From contig OZ017799.1 of assembly GCA_963969395.1 (NCBI GenBank), positions 17,796,501 to 17,860,500 on the forward strand: DNA of 64,000 nt, written 5' to 3'. Position numbers and translations under genes: made by a program. Origin of the DNA: Pseudoscleropodium purum. Its lineage: Eukaryota; Streptophyta; Bryopsida; Hypnales; Brachytheciaceae. Shown here piece after piece: positions 34,574-43,326 of the stretch (positions within the stretch are counted from its first letter, which is position 1; each line of letters begins with the position of its first letter). The notes beneath the pieces are model-generated. The model saw only the letters and a program-made list of their open reading frames with translations. It was not told the DNA's origin and did no database searches.

Positions 34574-36232
34574 ATGCCTCAGCTACGTAGGTCGAGGCAA
34601 GCGAGTCCCTCTGGAGGCGAGGTGAAGCTCCGGAAAGTCATTCCGGTTATTCCCTCCACAGAGCCGGAAAAGGCTGAACTCATGGATGATCTCAGATCCA
34701 TGGGTTGCGTAGGGTTTGCCGAGAAACCTTGGGGTTTTAGGGAGGAGAGAATGGTCAAGGAGCTCCTCGGAAAGTTGTCCAACCAGTTTGACAACACCGT
34801 GAGGGGAGCTCCCGTCAGCTGGAACGAGGGGATGTGGAGAGCGGTTTACGGTTTCCGGGCAGGAGGTTTGGGAATGGCGAGCCGGAAGGATGAGTTTGTC
34901 CGAGGGAAGTTCAAGGGAGCCGTCAACCCGAAGGACGGATACGCGGTCGAGGATTGCTTGGACGACCGACACCGTCGGCTCCTGCAATTCCTGGTTCCGG
35001 TTCTTCACCCGGAGAAGCCGACCAGGGTGACGATCACCCTCGGCAACACCATTTTCGGTGCCCTCAGTGGTACCCGGAAAGTGGACTGGGCACGGATCAT
35101 TTCCGATCTCGTGGCCCAGCTTGTTAGTAGGGTTGGGAAGAAAAGGGCCACTCCATTGTGCCCTTACCTCTTCCACCTCTATCGGGAGAACCAAGTCCTC
35201 ACCAACATAGAGGAGAAGGCGTGGAAGACGCAGGAAGTGCTGCTGAAGTATGGGGAGTCGGAGACGGATGACGAAGCGGAATCCGATTCCGAGTCAGACC
35301 GGGAGTCCAGCGAGGAAGAGGAGGAGTTGATGCCGCCGATCAAGCGACAGAAGCTGACGCCTCCACACAAGCGCGGGACGCCTCCCGGTCAAGACAAACC
35401 GGCCCCGGAAGAGAAACCGGAAGCCGAAAAGACCAATTCCGGGGGAGATCCGGATATGCAAGATCCGTTCAACGGTCTGATCAACGTCCTCTGCAACATC
35501 AGGGCGGATTGGGAGGTCAAGCACAGGACGCTTGCGGCAATCGGCAAGTTGGTGGGTGCTGCACCGGACAGCAACTTGGCGGAACAAGTGGCGCACTGCA
35601 TCACGAATCCGGAAGAGACCCGGAAGCAGGAAGCCGAGATCCGCCGGTTGCAGGAGGAGGTAGATAAACTGAAGGCAACACTTTTCGCCTATCAGGAAGA
35701 CGTGACGGCCGCTCGGGAGATGGCGGAGGAGACTCGGAAGGTGGCCGAGCAGATCAAGACGGTCCTGGGAGAGACCGGAACGGCAGCGGCCAAGGCGAAG
35801 CTCTTCGACGAGAAGATCCACGAAGAGAAGAAACTATCCGGTTCCCGGATGGTCCGGATTCTCGCGGACTTCGCCGAGCAGGTGGAGACGGCAATGGTGG
35901 AGGGGCGGAAGGCTGCGGACCGGATCGAGGAGAGCAGCCGGAAGCTGACGGGAGCGACGTGCGACAAAGGTATTCACCTTTCGGACATCTCTCTACCGGA
36001 CCTCTTTCCGGATGCAACTATGGCAAAGGACAGGAAGGATTGGACTCCTGAGTCCAAGAAGTCTGCACGGACTGGGACTCCGGGCTCGAGACCGGATATT
36101 ACCATCGACTTGGAGTCTCCACCCGGACCGAATCCTGAGGAGGGGGAACGGGTCCGAAATTTGAGCGAAGTCTTCGAGGAGCTAGTCCCGGAGGTCGGAA
36201 GCCCGACGATAGGATCTCGAGTTGTAGGGTAG
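34574..36232 (+). CDS. LTR-encoded protein, 5' LTR copy (intact, 552 aa)
   Basis: Same architecture as the LTR1 product: globular N-terminus, acidic tract near residues 229-251, KRQK basic motif, coiled coil near 345-460 and Pro/Ser-rich tail. It reads EELMPP where most copies read EEPMPP. Compared codon by codon with LTR1 I count roughly 14 silent against 9 replacement changes, suggesting the protein has been under constraint while the family spread. Its position between TATA box 1 and TATA motif 2 suggests a transcript separate from the gag-pol RNA. It might act in trans as a nuclear DNA- or chromatin-binding factor; that is inference only. Confidence 0.87.
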   Translation: MPQLRRSRQASPSGGEVKLRKVIPVIPSTEPEKAELMDDLRSMGCVGFAEKPWGFREERMVKELLGKLSNQFDNTVRGAPVSWNEGMWRAVYGFRAGGLGMASRKDEFVRGKFKGAVNPKDGYAVEDCLDDRHRRLLQFLVPVLHPEKPTRVTITLGNTIFGALSGTRKVDWARIISDLVAQLVSRVGKKRATPLCPYLFHLYRENQVLTNIEEKAWKTQEVLLKYGESETDDEAESDSESDRESSEEEEELMPPIKRQKLTPPHKRGTPPGQDKPAPEEKPEAEKTNSGGDPDMQDPFNGLINVLCNIRADWEVKHRTLAAIGKLVGAAPDSNLAEQVAHCITNPEETRKQEAEIRRLQEEVDKLKATLFAYQEDVTAAREMAEETRKVAEQIKTVLGETGTAAAKAKLFDEKIHEEKKLSGSRMVRILADFAEQVETAMVEGRKAADRIEESSRKLTGATCDKGIHLSDISLPDLFPDATMAKDRKDWTPESKKSARTGTPGSRPDITIDLESPPGPNPEEGERVRNLSEVFEELVPEVGSPTIGSRVVG

Positions 36233-36264
36233 ATAGGATTTTAATTTCAGTTAGGAGTAGGAGC

Positions 36265-36284
36265 GGATCCGGATCCGGATCCGG
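36265..36284 (+). repeat. (GGATCC)3 palindromic array after the LTR ORF
   Basis: Three tandem GGATCC units plus GG lie about 33 bp after the ORF stop. They are retained in all LTR copies that cover the region (LTR11 has one changed base). Self-complementary, it may fold in RNA or bind a protein. Confidence 0.7.
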
Positions 36285-36383
36285 CTCAATAGTATTAGGT
36301 TAGACCGGAAGTTAGATTTAGGTGGCGGCGGACCCCCACGGGTTTTCCGCTCCTTTTTGTGCTTTTAGGGTTTTTACCCTTTG

Positions 36384-36392
36384 TATATAAAT
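36384..36392 (+). promoter_or_regulatory. TATA motif 2 of the LTR (possible gag-pol promoter)
   Basis: TATATAAAT lies about 150 bp after the ORF stop and is followed by a CT-rich leader-like stretch. It is conserved in both subfamilies. It could drive the genomic RNA independently of TATA box 1. Confidence 0.5.
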
Positions 36393-37425
36393 CGGTTCCT
36401 GAGATGGGAACTGGGAGTTGTTCATTTTGCAAACTTCTTGTACCTTTCCATTCTCTTCGTTGTGTATCTCTCTCCAGCGCGACAGGATTGTATAATGTGG
36501 AGTTAGGATAGTACGAGTGAGTTTGTAAGTGATTTCTCCCCTTGGTGTTTATTTTCCGATCCAAGGTGCATGTGAGTAGGTATCGAAGAGTTGGGAGTGA
36601 ACTTAGTTCCTCAGCACATCTAGAGTTTGAGATTCCGGGTGAGAAAGCCGTTGTTAGGCTAGGCGGGTAGGGAGGGATTCCTTAGCTGCGCTAGAACTCC
36701 CGGGTGGGAAATCCGGTCGAGTGTCCGATCTCCTGTGAGGTCTCACCACCCGTATGGGTAACGGAAGAACTTTAGTTGATGTTGGAACGGACGGGTGCAC
36801 TTGTAACCACCTGTCTTCGCACGGATCGGAAGTAGCATCAAGGTCGTTGTAGTACGAGAGGGTCGAGTGTGGGGTCTTTGTGTGACCTACGACCCGGATT
36901 GCTATCTGGGTTGTTGTGAAGGACCAAACCGGACCCGGATTAGCTTAGGAGTTTAGAAGGTAGGACAGTGGGTCTTCAGCCACTATAAGTCACGGAAGGA
37001 GTGGTGGGCCTACCACTCTCAAAATTAAGCGGCGACCCCTCTGATGGTGAAACAGAGGCAAAACCAAACCGGATAGGATTACGAGTACAGGATGACCATT
37101 CCGACCGGATTGGTCAGAAAGGATTTCCAGGATCGGAAGTTGTGAGATCCTGGGATTTGGGTATTTGTACGGACCGGATAGTTAGTAGGACCGGAAGAAG
37201 GAGTAATCCGGTCTATAGTTATCCGGTGTGGTGGTATTTCTGGTTCTAGATCTAGGACCGGAAAGTAAGATTGGCATACTGACTGAGCTTAACTGCTTAA
37301 TAGAGCTAGATACTTCACAGGATCTCGTGGGTTCGATCTTTAGAGTCACTTAGTTATACTCTAGAGCGATTTTTGTGAGTATAATGGGGAATTGACCTGC
37401 CCTGTGCTGCGACATGACAAAAATC

Positions 37426-37443
37426 TGGCGCCGCTGCCGGGGA
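37426..37443 (+). other. Primer-binding site, tRNA-Asp type
   Basis: TGGCGCCGCTGCCGGGGA begins 11 nt after the 5' LTR. It is complementary to the 3' end of plant tRNA-Asp(GTC) with one mismatch, the primer typical of Athila/Tat-type elements. This confirms 34111-37414 is a true LTR. Confidence 0.88.
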
Positions 37444-37560
37444 TTCTAAAGCTATCGGCTTTATTGCGGTACAGAAGAAGCTGAGTCAGTAGTTCGTCTT
37501 TTCCGTGTTTTCATTTCTCGGATTGGGTTTTGTTTTCCGGCTGAATCTGGAAACTAACTC

Positions 37561-39171
37561 ATGAGAAGCGGAATAAGGAATACGAGAACGTCAGAGCGAT
37601 TGAGAAGAAGAGAACGATCGGAAGAATCGCCTGAACCGGATCAGAGTGAACCGGATCTGCAAGATCCGGTTAACCGTCCGATTTTCGTGTCTGCATCCGC
37701 AGGAGAAAGCGAGAATCCGAGATCTGGTCATACGCCTTCAGTTTCCGATCTAGACCCGGAACCGGACAGAGAAGATCCGTTCCTCGAGGACGAAGACGTC
37801 ATGACTCGATTGAGATACAAGCGTTTTAAGGGTGATGGAAGCCAAGATGCGGATGACTGGCTGTGCGAGTTTGAATCTACTGCACTCGCCAACCAGGAAA
37901 ATGAGGCGGCCCAGCGAAGAATTTTCCAAGGATTGCTCAAGGGAGAAGCTCTTAAATGGTACCAGGATATTTCCGATCCAATCCGGAATAACTGGGATCA
38001 GTTGAGAACGGATTTCCTGCAAGCTTTCCGGGAGGTAGGAGGAGAAGCCAGAGCCTTGGGACGGCTGAGTACACTAACGATGAAATCATCCGAATCCGTG
38101 CGGAAGTATGGCCAGAGGGTGAAGGCGCTGATCCAGAAGCTGACCACGGAGATCGCTCCTAGTCTGCAGGTGGAGTGGTATGTTGCCGGATTACCCGAGT
38201 CGATGGGATTTCTGATTCGTCAGACGCGACCTAGGACACTTAGAGATGCCATGGATGCTGCGGCTAATTACGAGAATTCCGCTCAGTCACTCCGGAAGTC
38301 CTTGAGAAGGAGCGAGAAGCAAGAAAAGGGGAAGAACAAGAAAGGCGACCGGAAGTTGAAGCATCGTAAGAAGGTTTCCGATTCGGACAGCAGTTCCGAG
38401 AGTTCTGGAACGGAAGTTTCCGATCCGGATTCATCGAGCTCAGATGAGGAACAGAGTGTTTCACCTCCCCGACGTTCGCACAAGTCGAAAGGTCAGAGAG
38501 AGAAACGGGTTGTGAAAGTGAAGATGGAAGATACGGATTCCAAGAAGATGATGAAGAGCATCCAAGAGTCTTTGGAGGCTATCAAGGTCAACATGGCTGA
38601 GAACCGGAAACCGAGACGGATCGTTCCGACTTCTCGATCCAATGTCTGGTGCGGAAGATGTGGAGAACCGGGTCACTATCCAAGTGAATGCCAGCGAGCT
38701 GCCCAGAAGCAAGTTCACTATGTGTATCCGGAAGAAGAGATCTACTACACCGTAGCAAACGAGGAAGAGGAGGAGATCTACCAAGTGCAGCCGACCTATG
38801 GTAGAGGAAAAGGGATCACGATTCCTTCCCGGTCCAACATGTTGAACCGGAACTTTTTACCGGGACCGAGTCAGGGGTTGGTAATGCAGCAGCCCGTGCG
38901 AGCCCTTGGTTACCCGGATAGACAAGTGGTGATTTGTTATGGCTGTGGAGAACCGGGACATTATGCCAACTCGTGTCCTAACAGGGGACCAGGGCAGGGT
39001 GCTCCTCGTACTCTTCCGTGCCAGAATTGCCAAGAGTACGGGCATCAGGAGGAGCAGTGTTCGAAGCCCATACAGCCAAGACCGGTTTACAAACAAGTTC
39101 AAATTCTTCCAAGGGAGCAGACCGCGCTCAACTATGGCCACTCAGCCGGAACGGAGAATCCGGACAAGTGA
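37561..39171 (+). CDS. gag: Gag polyprotein (536 aa)
   Basis: This is the structural protein that forms the particle and binds genomic RNA. The start ATG at 37561 follows a leader of about 150 nt from the LTR end. Residues about 90-215 match the retrotransposon Gag core (GDGSQDADDWLCEFES, LKGEALKWYQDI, ESVRKYGQRVKALIQKL). A basic Lys-rich linker and an acidic Ser/Asp stretch follow. Three CCHC zinc knuckles lie near residues 364 (CGRCGEPGHYPSEC), 460 (CYGCGEPGHYANSC) and 487 (CQNCQEYGHQEEQC). It ends at a single TGA (39169-39171), and the next in-frame stop is the pol stop at 43288, so pol is in the same frame. Confidence 0.93.
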   Translation: MRSGIRNTRTSERLRRRERSEESPEPDQSEPDLQDPVNRPIFVSASAGESENPRSGHTPSVSDLDPEPDREDPFLEDEDVMTRLRYKRFKGDGSQDADDWLCEFESTALANQENEAAQRRIFQGLLKGEALKWYQDISDPIRNNWDQLRTDFLQAFREVGGEARALGRLSTLTMKSSESVRKYGQRVKALIQKLTTEIAPSLQVEWYVAGLPESMGFLIRQTRPRTLRDAMDAAANYENSAQSLRKSLRRSEKQEKGKNKKGDRKLKHRKKVSDSDSSSESSGTEVSDPDSSSSDEEQSVSPPRRSHKSKGQREKRVVKVKMEDTDSKKMMKSIQESLEAIKVNMAENRKPRRIVPTSRSNVWCGRCGEPGHYPSECQRAAQKQVHYVYPEEEIYYTVANEEEEEIYQVQPTYGRGKGITIPSRSNMLNRNFLPGPSQGLVMQQPVRALGYPDRQVVICYGCGEPGHYANSCPNRGPGQGAPRTLPCQNCQEYGHQEEQCSKPIQPRPVYKQVQILPREQTALNYGHSAGTENPDK

Positions 39172-42100
39172 CGATGCGAGGTGGAACTGCCGGCGGAGAC
39201 GGAGAGCTTGGTAAACCGGGTATCGACCCGCAGTTCCACCAGAAATCAACCCGAACGAGCTGTAAGGGGAAAGAAGAAAAAGCAGAGGAGGAGGCAGAAA
39301 TCGAGTAGTGATTCTGATCCTGTTTTTCAGAGACGGAGTCCAGAACCGGAGGAAGTTCACTTTGAGGAAGGGGTGGACCGGAACCGGATTCCGATCGACA
39401 TCAGTGCAGAGATTCGGACGGAAATCTCTGGACCGGATGTGGTGACGAGTAAGAAGCAGGTTCGTTTCAGTAACACCCCAGTGGTTATCAATCCGGATAT
39501 CCGTACTCATGAGTATGACATCATCCAGGACATCCGAGATCAACGGGCGAATGTTACGATTGGACAGCTCCTGCACGACAACGTGATGTACCAGAAGCTG
39601 ATCCGAGATAGCTGGACACGGAAACGGAAGAAGAGGGTGAAACTCCTAGCGGTGGCAGTTAACTTCTCCCAACCGGAAGATTCCGGGGCTCCAGAGATCG
39701 GTGTGGAGATAGAAGGATGCCTGATTCCAAAGGTTCCCATCGATGGCGGATCTGGAGTCAACTTGATGTTGGAAGACACGGCATTTGAGTTAGGATTCAC
39801 CACGATCGAAGCGACGGATCAAGTCCTTCGTATGGCGGATCAATCCCGAGTACATCCGGTTGGCAAACTTTCGCAAATTCCAACCCGGATTGGAGGAACG
39901 GATTATCTGCTCAACTATGTCATCATCTGGGTGCACAAAGGAAGACCTTTTCCTATGTTACTGGGTAGACCTTGGTTATACTCTGCCCAAGTACTGGTGG
40001 ATTGGGGAAACAAGGAACTGGTGGTCGGGAAACCTTCCATCCGGATACCTTGGTCCACGGAAAAGCATTTAGGAGAAACCAGCGACTCGGATGGTTACAC
40101 ATCGGATTGGACGGATTCGGAAGAGTCGATTCCAAGCTATTATGTGGATCCATTCGAACACAAAACTGAGAAAAGTTTTGGGTTCTCTAATGCTGTGTTG
40201 GAGCATGATCCGGAAAAGCCTAGCAGTACCATGCTGGAAGATCGATCCTTAGGAGAGTCAAGCGTTCCGCTCACAGCCGAGTGGATCACTCGACAGATCC
40301 AGGATGGAAACCTTCTCGCGGGTGTAAGTGAGGAAACGATGAGACCGGAATGGGGGAATTTAGTTTCCGTTCCGGAAGAGGTTCACGAAGAGAAGATCAA
40401 ACCGATCGTCTCGCCCATCGATTATGAGCAGGAGGAGGTTGAACCAGGCAAGTGCTTTTATTTGAGCAAGCTCATGCAAAGCACGGAGAAATCCGGTTAC
40501 GTTCAACTTCTCCAGGAGTACCTCGATATTTTTGCATGGGAGCCATCTGATCTGAAGGGAATCCCCCCTCACTTAGGAGAGCATCACATTGACTTGACGG
40601 AAGGATCTATTCCGGTCCGTCAGCGACAGTACCGACTCAACCCGAAGTACTCGTTAATGGTCAAGGAAGAAATCGACCGGTTATTGGAAACTGGATTCAT
40701 CTATCCGGTGAACAATTCCGAGTGGGTTTCCCCTATTGTGGTGGTTCCCAAGAAGTTGGGAACGGATGGGAAAGTGAAGATCCGGGTGTGTCAAGATTTC
40801 CGGAAATTGAACACAGCCACAAAGAAGGATTACTTTCCCCTTCCATTTACTGACATCATTTTGGACCACGTGGCCGGACACGAATGTTACAGCTTTTTGG
40901 ACGGATTTTCAGGTTACAACCAAGTGTTCATCCGACGGAGGGATCAGCTGAAGACCACGTTCACGACAGAATGGGGGACTTTCGCATTTACCCGGATGCC
41001 GTTTGGCCTGTGCAACGCACCCGGAACTTTCCAACGGCTGATGATGGACATTTTCAAGGATTTTCTCCGCCATTTCATTGAGGTCTTCATTGATGACTTT
41101 GCAGTTTTTAGCGACCGGAAACTTCATCTCGAATGTTTGCGGAAGACGTTTCAAAGGTGCCGAGAAACCAATCTGAGATTACACCCCGGAAAGTGTTTTT
41201 TCGGAATGAGTTCCGGAATTTTACTGGGGCACGTGGTGAGCCAAGCCGGATTACAAGCGGACTTGGAGAAGGTGAGGGCGGTTCTATCCTTGCTGCCTCC
41301 GACGAGCGTAAGGGAGATCCGTGGGTTTCTAGGGTGTGTGGGCTACTACCGTCGATTCATTGACGGATACGCCAAGAGGGCCATCCCTCTCACGGAACTA
41401 CTCAAACAGGATACGGAATTTGTGTGGACCGGAAAGCGACAGCAGGCCTTCGATGATCTGAAGACTCAGCTTGCTAGAGCTCCGATCCTTTCCGTTCCGG
41501 ATTGGACAAAAGAGTTCCATGTCACCATCGACGCATCCGGTTGGTGTCTAGGATCCATTCTTTGGCAGTTCGACACGGAGAAGCGTGAGAATCCGATTTA
41601 CTATGCGAGCAGGCAAATGAGTTTGGCGGAACGAAATTACACCACCACAGAACGAGAAGCTCTGGCGGTCGTGTATTCTTGCAAGAAGTTCCGACATTAT
41701 TTGCTAGGGTACAAGGTAATTTTTCACACAGATCATGATTCCTTGAAATACCTCGTGAACAAACCGGATTTGTCAGGTCGGATTGCTAGATGGATTTTGC
41801 TTTTACAAGAGTTTAATTACGAGGTCGTAGTGAAACCCGGAAAAGCAAACTCGAACGCGGATTACCTCTCGAGACAAAGAGGACAGGAATCCGTGGCGGA
41901 TATTTCCGCTGAGTTTCCGGATGAGTTTCCGGATTCTCTGGAGATTCCGGTTGAAATGGAGAAACCGGATTTTCCCTTGATAGAAGTTTTTCACCTAAGC
42001 AACGAGTCTGTTTCGGAGTTCCGGGATATCATTAGCTATTTAGTGAATTCCAAATATCCGGAACAGATGAGTCTAGAGGAGAAAGAAATCTTTCAGAGAA

Positions 42101-43290
42101 AAGCGGCTCCTTATACCATGATTAGGGGAGTCCTTTTCAAGTTAGGGGCGGACGACGTCCTTAGGCGATGTTTGGAACCTTCGGACCGGAAGAAAGTCAT
42201 CCGGGCACTCCATTGCGGGAGTTCCGGAGGACATTTTGCCTTTGTTACTACGGTGAACCGGATCCGATCCGCCGGATACTGGTGGCCGTATATACACAGG
42301 GATGTGAGGAATTTTGTTCGGAGTTGCGATCAGTGTCAGCGGACAGGAGCACCATCTTTTCGGAACCATTGGCCGCTCACTCCCATAATTCCCTTAGCAC
42401 CGTTTGAGAAATGGGGGATCGACTTTATTGGACCCATTTTTCCGGTCAGTGCTAGGAAGAAGAGGTACATAATCCTAGCCACAGATTACGCGACCAAGTG
42501 GGTGGAGGCCAGAGCAACCCGGAAAAACGATGCCGAGACTTCCGCGTCCTTTTTGTTTGAAGAAATCCTCATGCGATTTGGCCACCCACTAGAGTTGGTC
42601 AGTGATAGAGGAACCCATTTCCTCAATGACGTCATCTCCGACCTAACTGCCAAATATCTTATCAAGCACCGGAAGACGACTCCTTATAATCCAAAGGCGA
42701 ATGGATTAACCGAGCGGGCGAACGGAATTATTGGGAAGATCTTGAACAAGATGGTTTCCGCTCACAAGACGGATTGGGACCGGAAACTACCTTCGGCCGT
42801 GCATGCGTACAATACGGCGGAGAAGAGCACAACCGGAAAAACGCCCTACTTTTTGGTCTTTGGCCAAAATACAGTTCATGGGGTGGAGTTAGAAGTGGAG
42901 ACATTCCGTGTCATGGCAGCCCGGAATGCAGAGACCAGAATGGATATACTTCCGCGACTCCTCGCGATTGAAGAACTAGAAGAAACCCGGATTGCAGCTC
43001 TTGAGAGAACCATGGAAGTGCAATTCAAACGCAAGAAAGATTATGACCGGAAACTTCCAGTTGATCATGGAATCCAGGAAGGCGGTCTGGTGCTCGTTTA
43101 TGACAACCGTCACAAAGAGTTTCCAGGAAAATTGCATACCCGATGGATGGGACCTTTCCGAGTCATTCAAATTTTTCAAAATGGGTCTTTGCAACTTGCG
43201 AATTTGCAGGGCCAGTGGCTTGACACTCGTGTGAACGGATCAAGGGTGAAAAAGTATTCGGTGGCTACTTCTTCGACGGAAGGTCAATGA
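39172..43290 (+). CDS. pol: Pol polyprotein: protease, RT, RNase H, integrase
   Basis: Open from the codon after the gag TGA. There is no nearby ATG (the first GTG is at 39181), so expression as Gag-Pol by UGA readthrough is likely. Counting from 39181: protease site IDGGSG near 188, RT core from about 480 with DFRKLN near 540 and FIDDF near 637, RNase H TIDASGW near 783, integrase zinc region HCGSSGGH to CDQCQ near 1010-1053, and the catalytic triad Asp1081, Asp1142, Glu1178, exact D,D(35)E spacing. There is no chromodomain and no nonsense codon. It processes Gag, reverse-transcribes the RNA and integrates the DNA with 5-bp duplications, as seen at the family's insertions. The stop is 36 nt before the 3' LTR. 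Confidence 0.94.
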   Translation, partial: RCEVELPAETESLVNRVSTRSSTRNQPERAVRGKKKKQRRRQKSSSDSDPVFQRRSPEPEEVHFEEGVDRNRIPIDISAEIRTEISGPDVVTSKKQVRFSNTPVVINPDIRTHEYDIIQDIRDQRANVTIGQLLHDNVMYQKLIRDSWTRKRKKRVKLLAVAVNFSQPEDSGAPEIGVEIEGCLIPKVPIDGGSGVNLMLEDTAFELGFTTIEATDQVLRMADQSRVHPVGKLSQIPTRIGGTDYLLNYVIIWVHKGRPFPMLLGRPWLYSAQVLVDWGNKELVVGKPSIRIPWSTEKHLGETSDSDGYTSDWTDSEESIPSYYVDPFEHKTEKSFGFSNAVLEHDPEKPSSTMLEDRSLGESSVPLTAEWITRQIQDGNLLAGVSEETMRPEWGNLVSVPEEVHEEKIKPIVSPIDYEQEEVEPGKCFYLSKLMQSTEKSGYVQLLQEYLDIFAWEPSDLKGIPPHLGEHHIDLTEGSIPVRQRQYRLNPKYSLMVKEEIDRLLETGFIYPVNNSEWVSPIVVVPKKLGTDGKVKIRVCQDFRKLNTATKKDYFPLPFTDIILDHVAGHECYSFLDGFSGYNQVFIRRRDQLKTTFTTEWGTFAFTRMPFGLCNAPGTFQRLMMDIFKDFLRHFIEVFIDDFAVFSDRKLHLECLRKTFQRCRETNLRLHPGKCFFGMSSGILLGHVVSQAGLQADLEKVRAVLSLLPPTSVREIRGFLGCVGYYRRFIDGYAKRAIPLTELLKQDTEFVWTGKRQQAFDDLKTQLARAPILSVPDWTKEFHVTIDASGWCLGSILWQFDTEKRENPIYYASRQMSLAERNYTTTEREALAVVYSCKKFRHYLLGYKVIFHTDHDSLKYLVNKPDLSGRIARWILLLQEFNYEVVVKPGKANSNADYLSRQRGQESVADISAEFPDEFPDSLEIPVEMEKPDFPLIEVFHLSNESVSEFRDIISYLVNSKYPEQMSLEEKEIFQRKAAPYTMIRGVLFKLGADDVLRRCLEPSDRKKVIRALHCGSSGGHFAFVTTVNRIRSAGYWWPYIHRDVRNFVRSCDQCQRTGAPSFRNHWPLTPIIPLAPFEKWGIDFIGPIFPVSARKKRYIILATDYATKWVEARATRKNDAETSASFLFEEILMRFGHPLELVSDRGTHFLNDVISDLTAKYLIKHRKTTPYNPKANGLTERANGIIGKILNKMVSAHKTDWDRKLPSAVHAYNTAEKSTTGKTPYFLVFGQNTVHGVELEVETFRVMAARNAETRMDILPRLLAIEELEETRIAALERTMEVQFKRKKDYDRKLPVDHGIQEGGLVLVYDNRHKEFPGKLHTRWMGPFRVIQIFQNGSLQLANLQGQWLDTRVNGSRVKKYSVATSSTEGQ

Positions 43291-43313
43291 TGTTCGCGGG
43301 GACGCTCACAGAT

Positions 43314-43326
43314 GAGGAAGGGGTAA
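43314..43326 (+). other. Polypurine tract
   Basis: GAGGAAGGGGTAA lies directly before the 3' LTR at 43327, the expected primer site for plus-strand DNA synthesis. Confidence 0.85.

Larger units (their letters stand above)
34111..37414 (+). repeat. LTR6, 5' LTR of the full-length element
   Basis: It begins TGTCGCAGC and ends GCTGCGACA. In order: TATA box 1 (34384), the ATGTGA element (34562), the ORF (34574-36232), the (GGATCC)3 array (36265-36284), TATA motif 2 (36384) with a CT-rich leader-like stretch, and a T-arm-like GGGTTCGATC about 85 nt before the end. Confidence 0.95.

Noticed and set aside
43291..43326. An env-like or extra ORF between pol and the 3' LTR
   Set aside because: Only 36 nt separate the pol stop from the LTR; no room for a gene.
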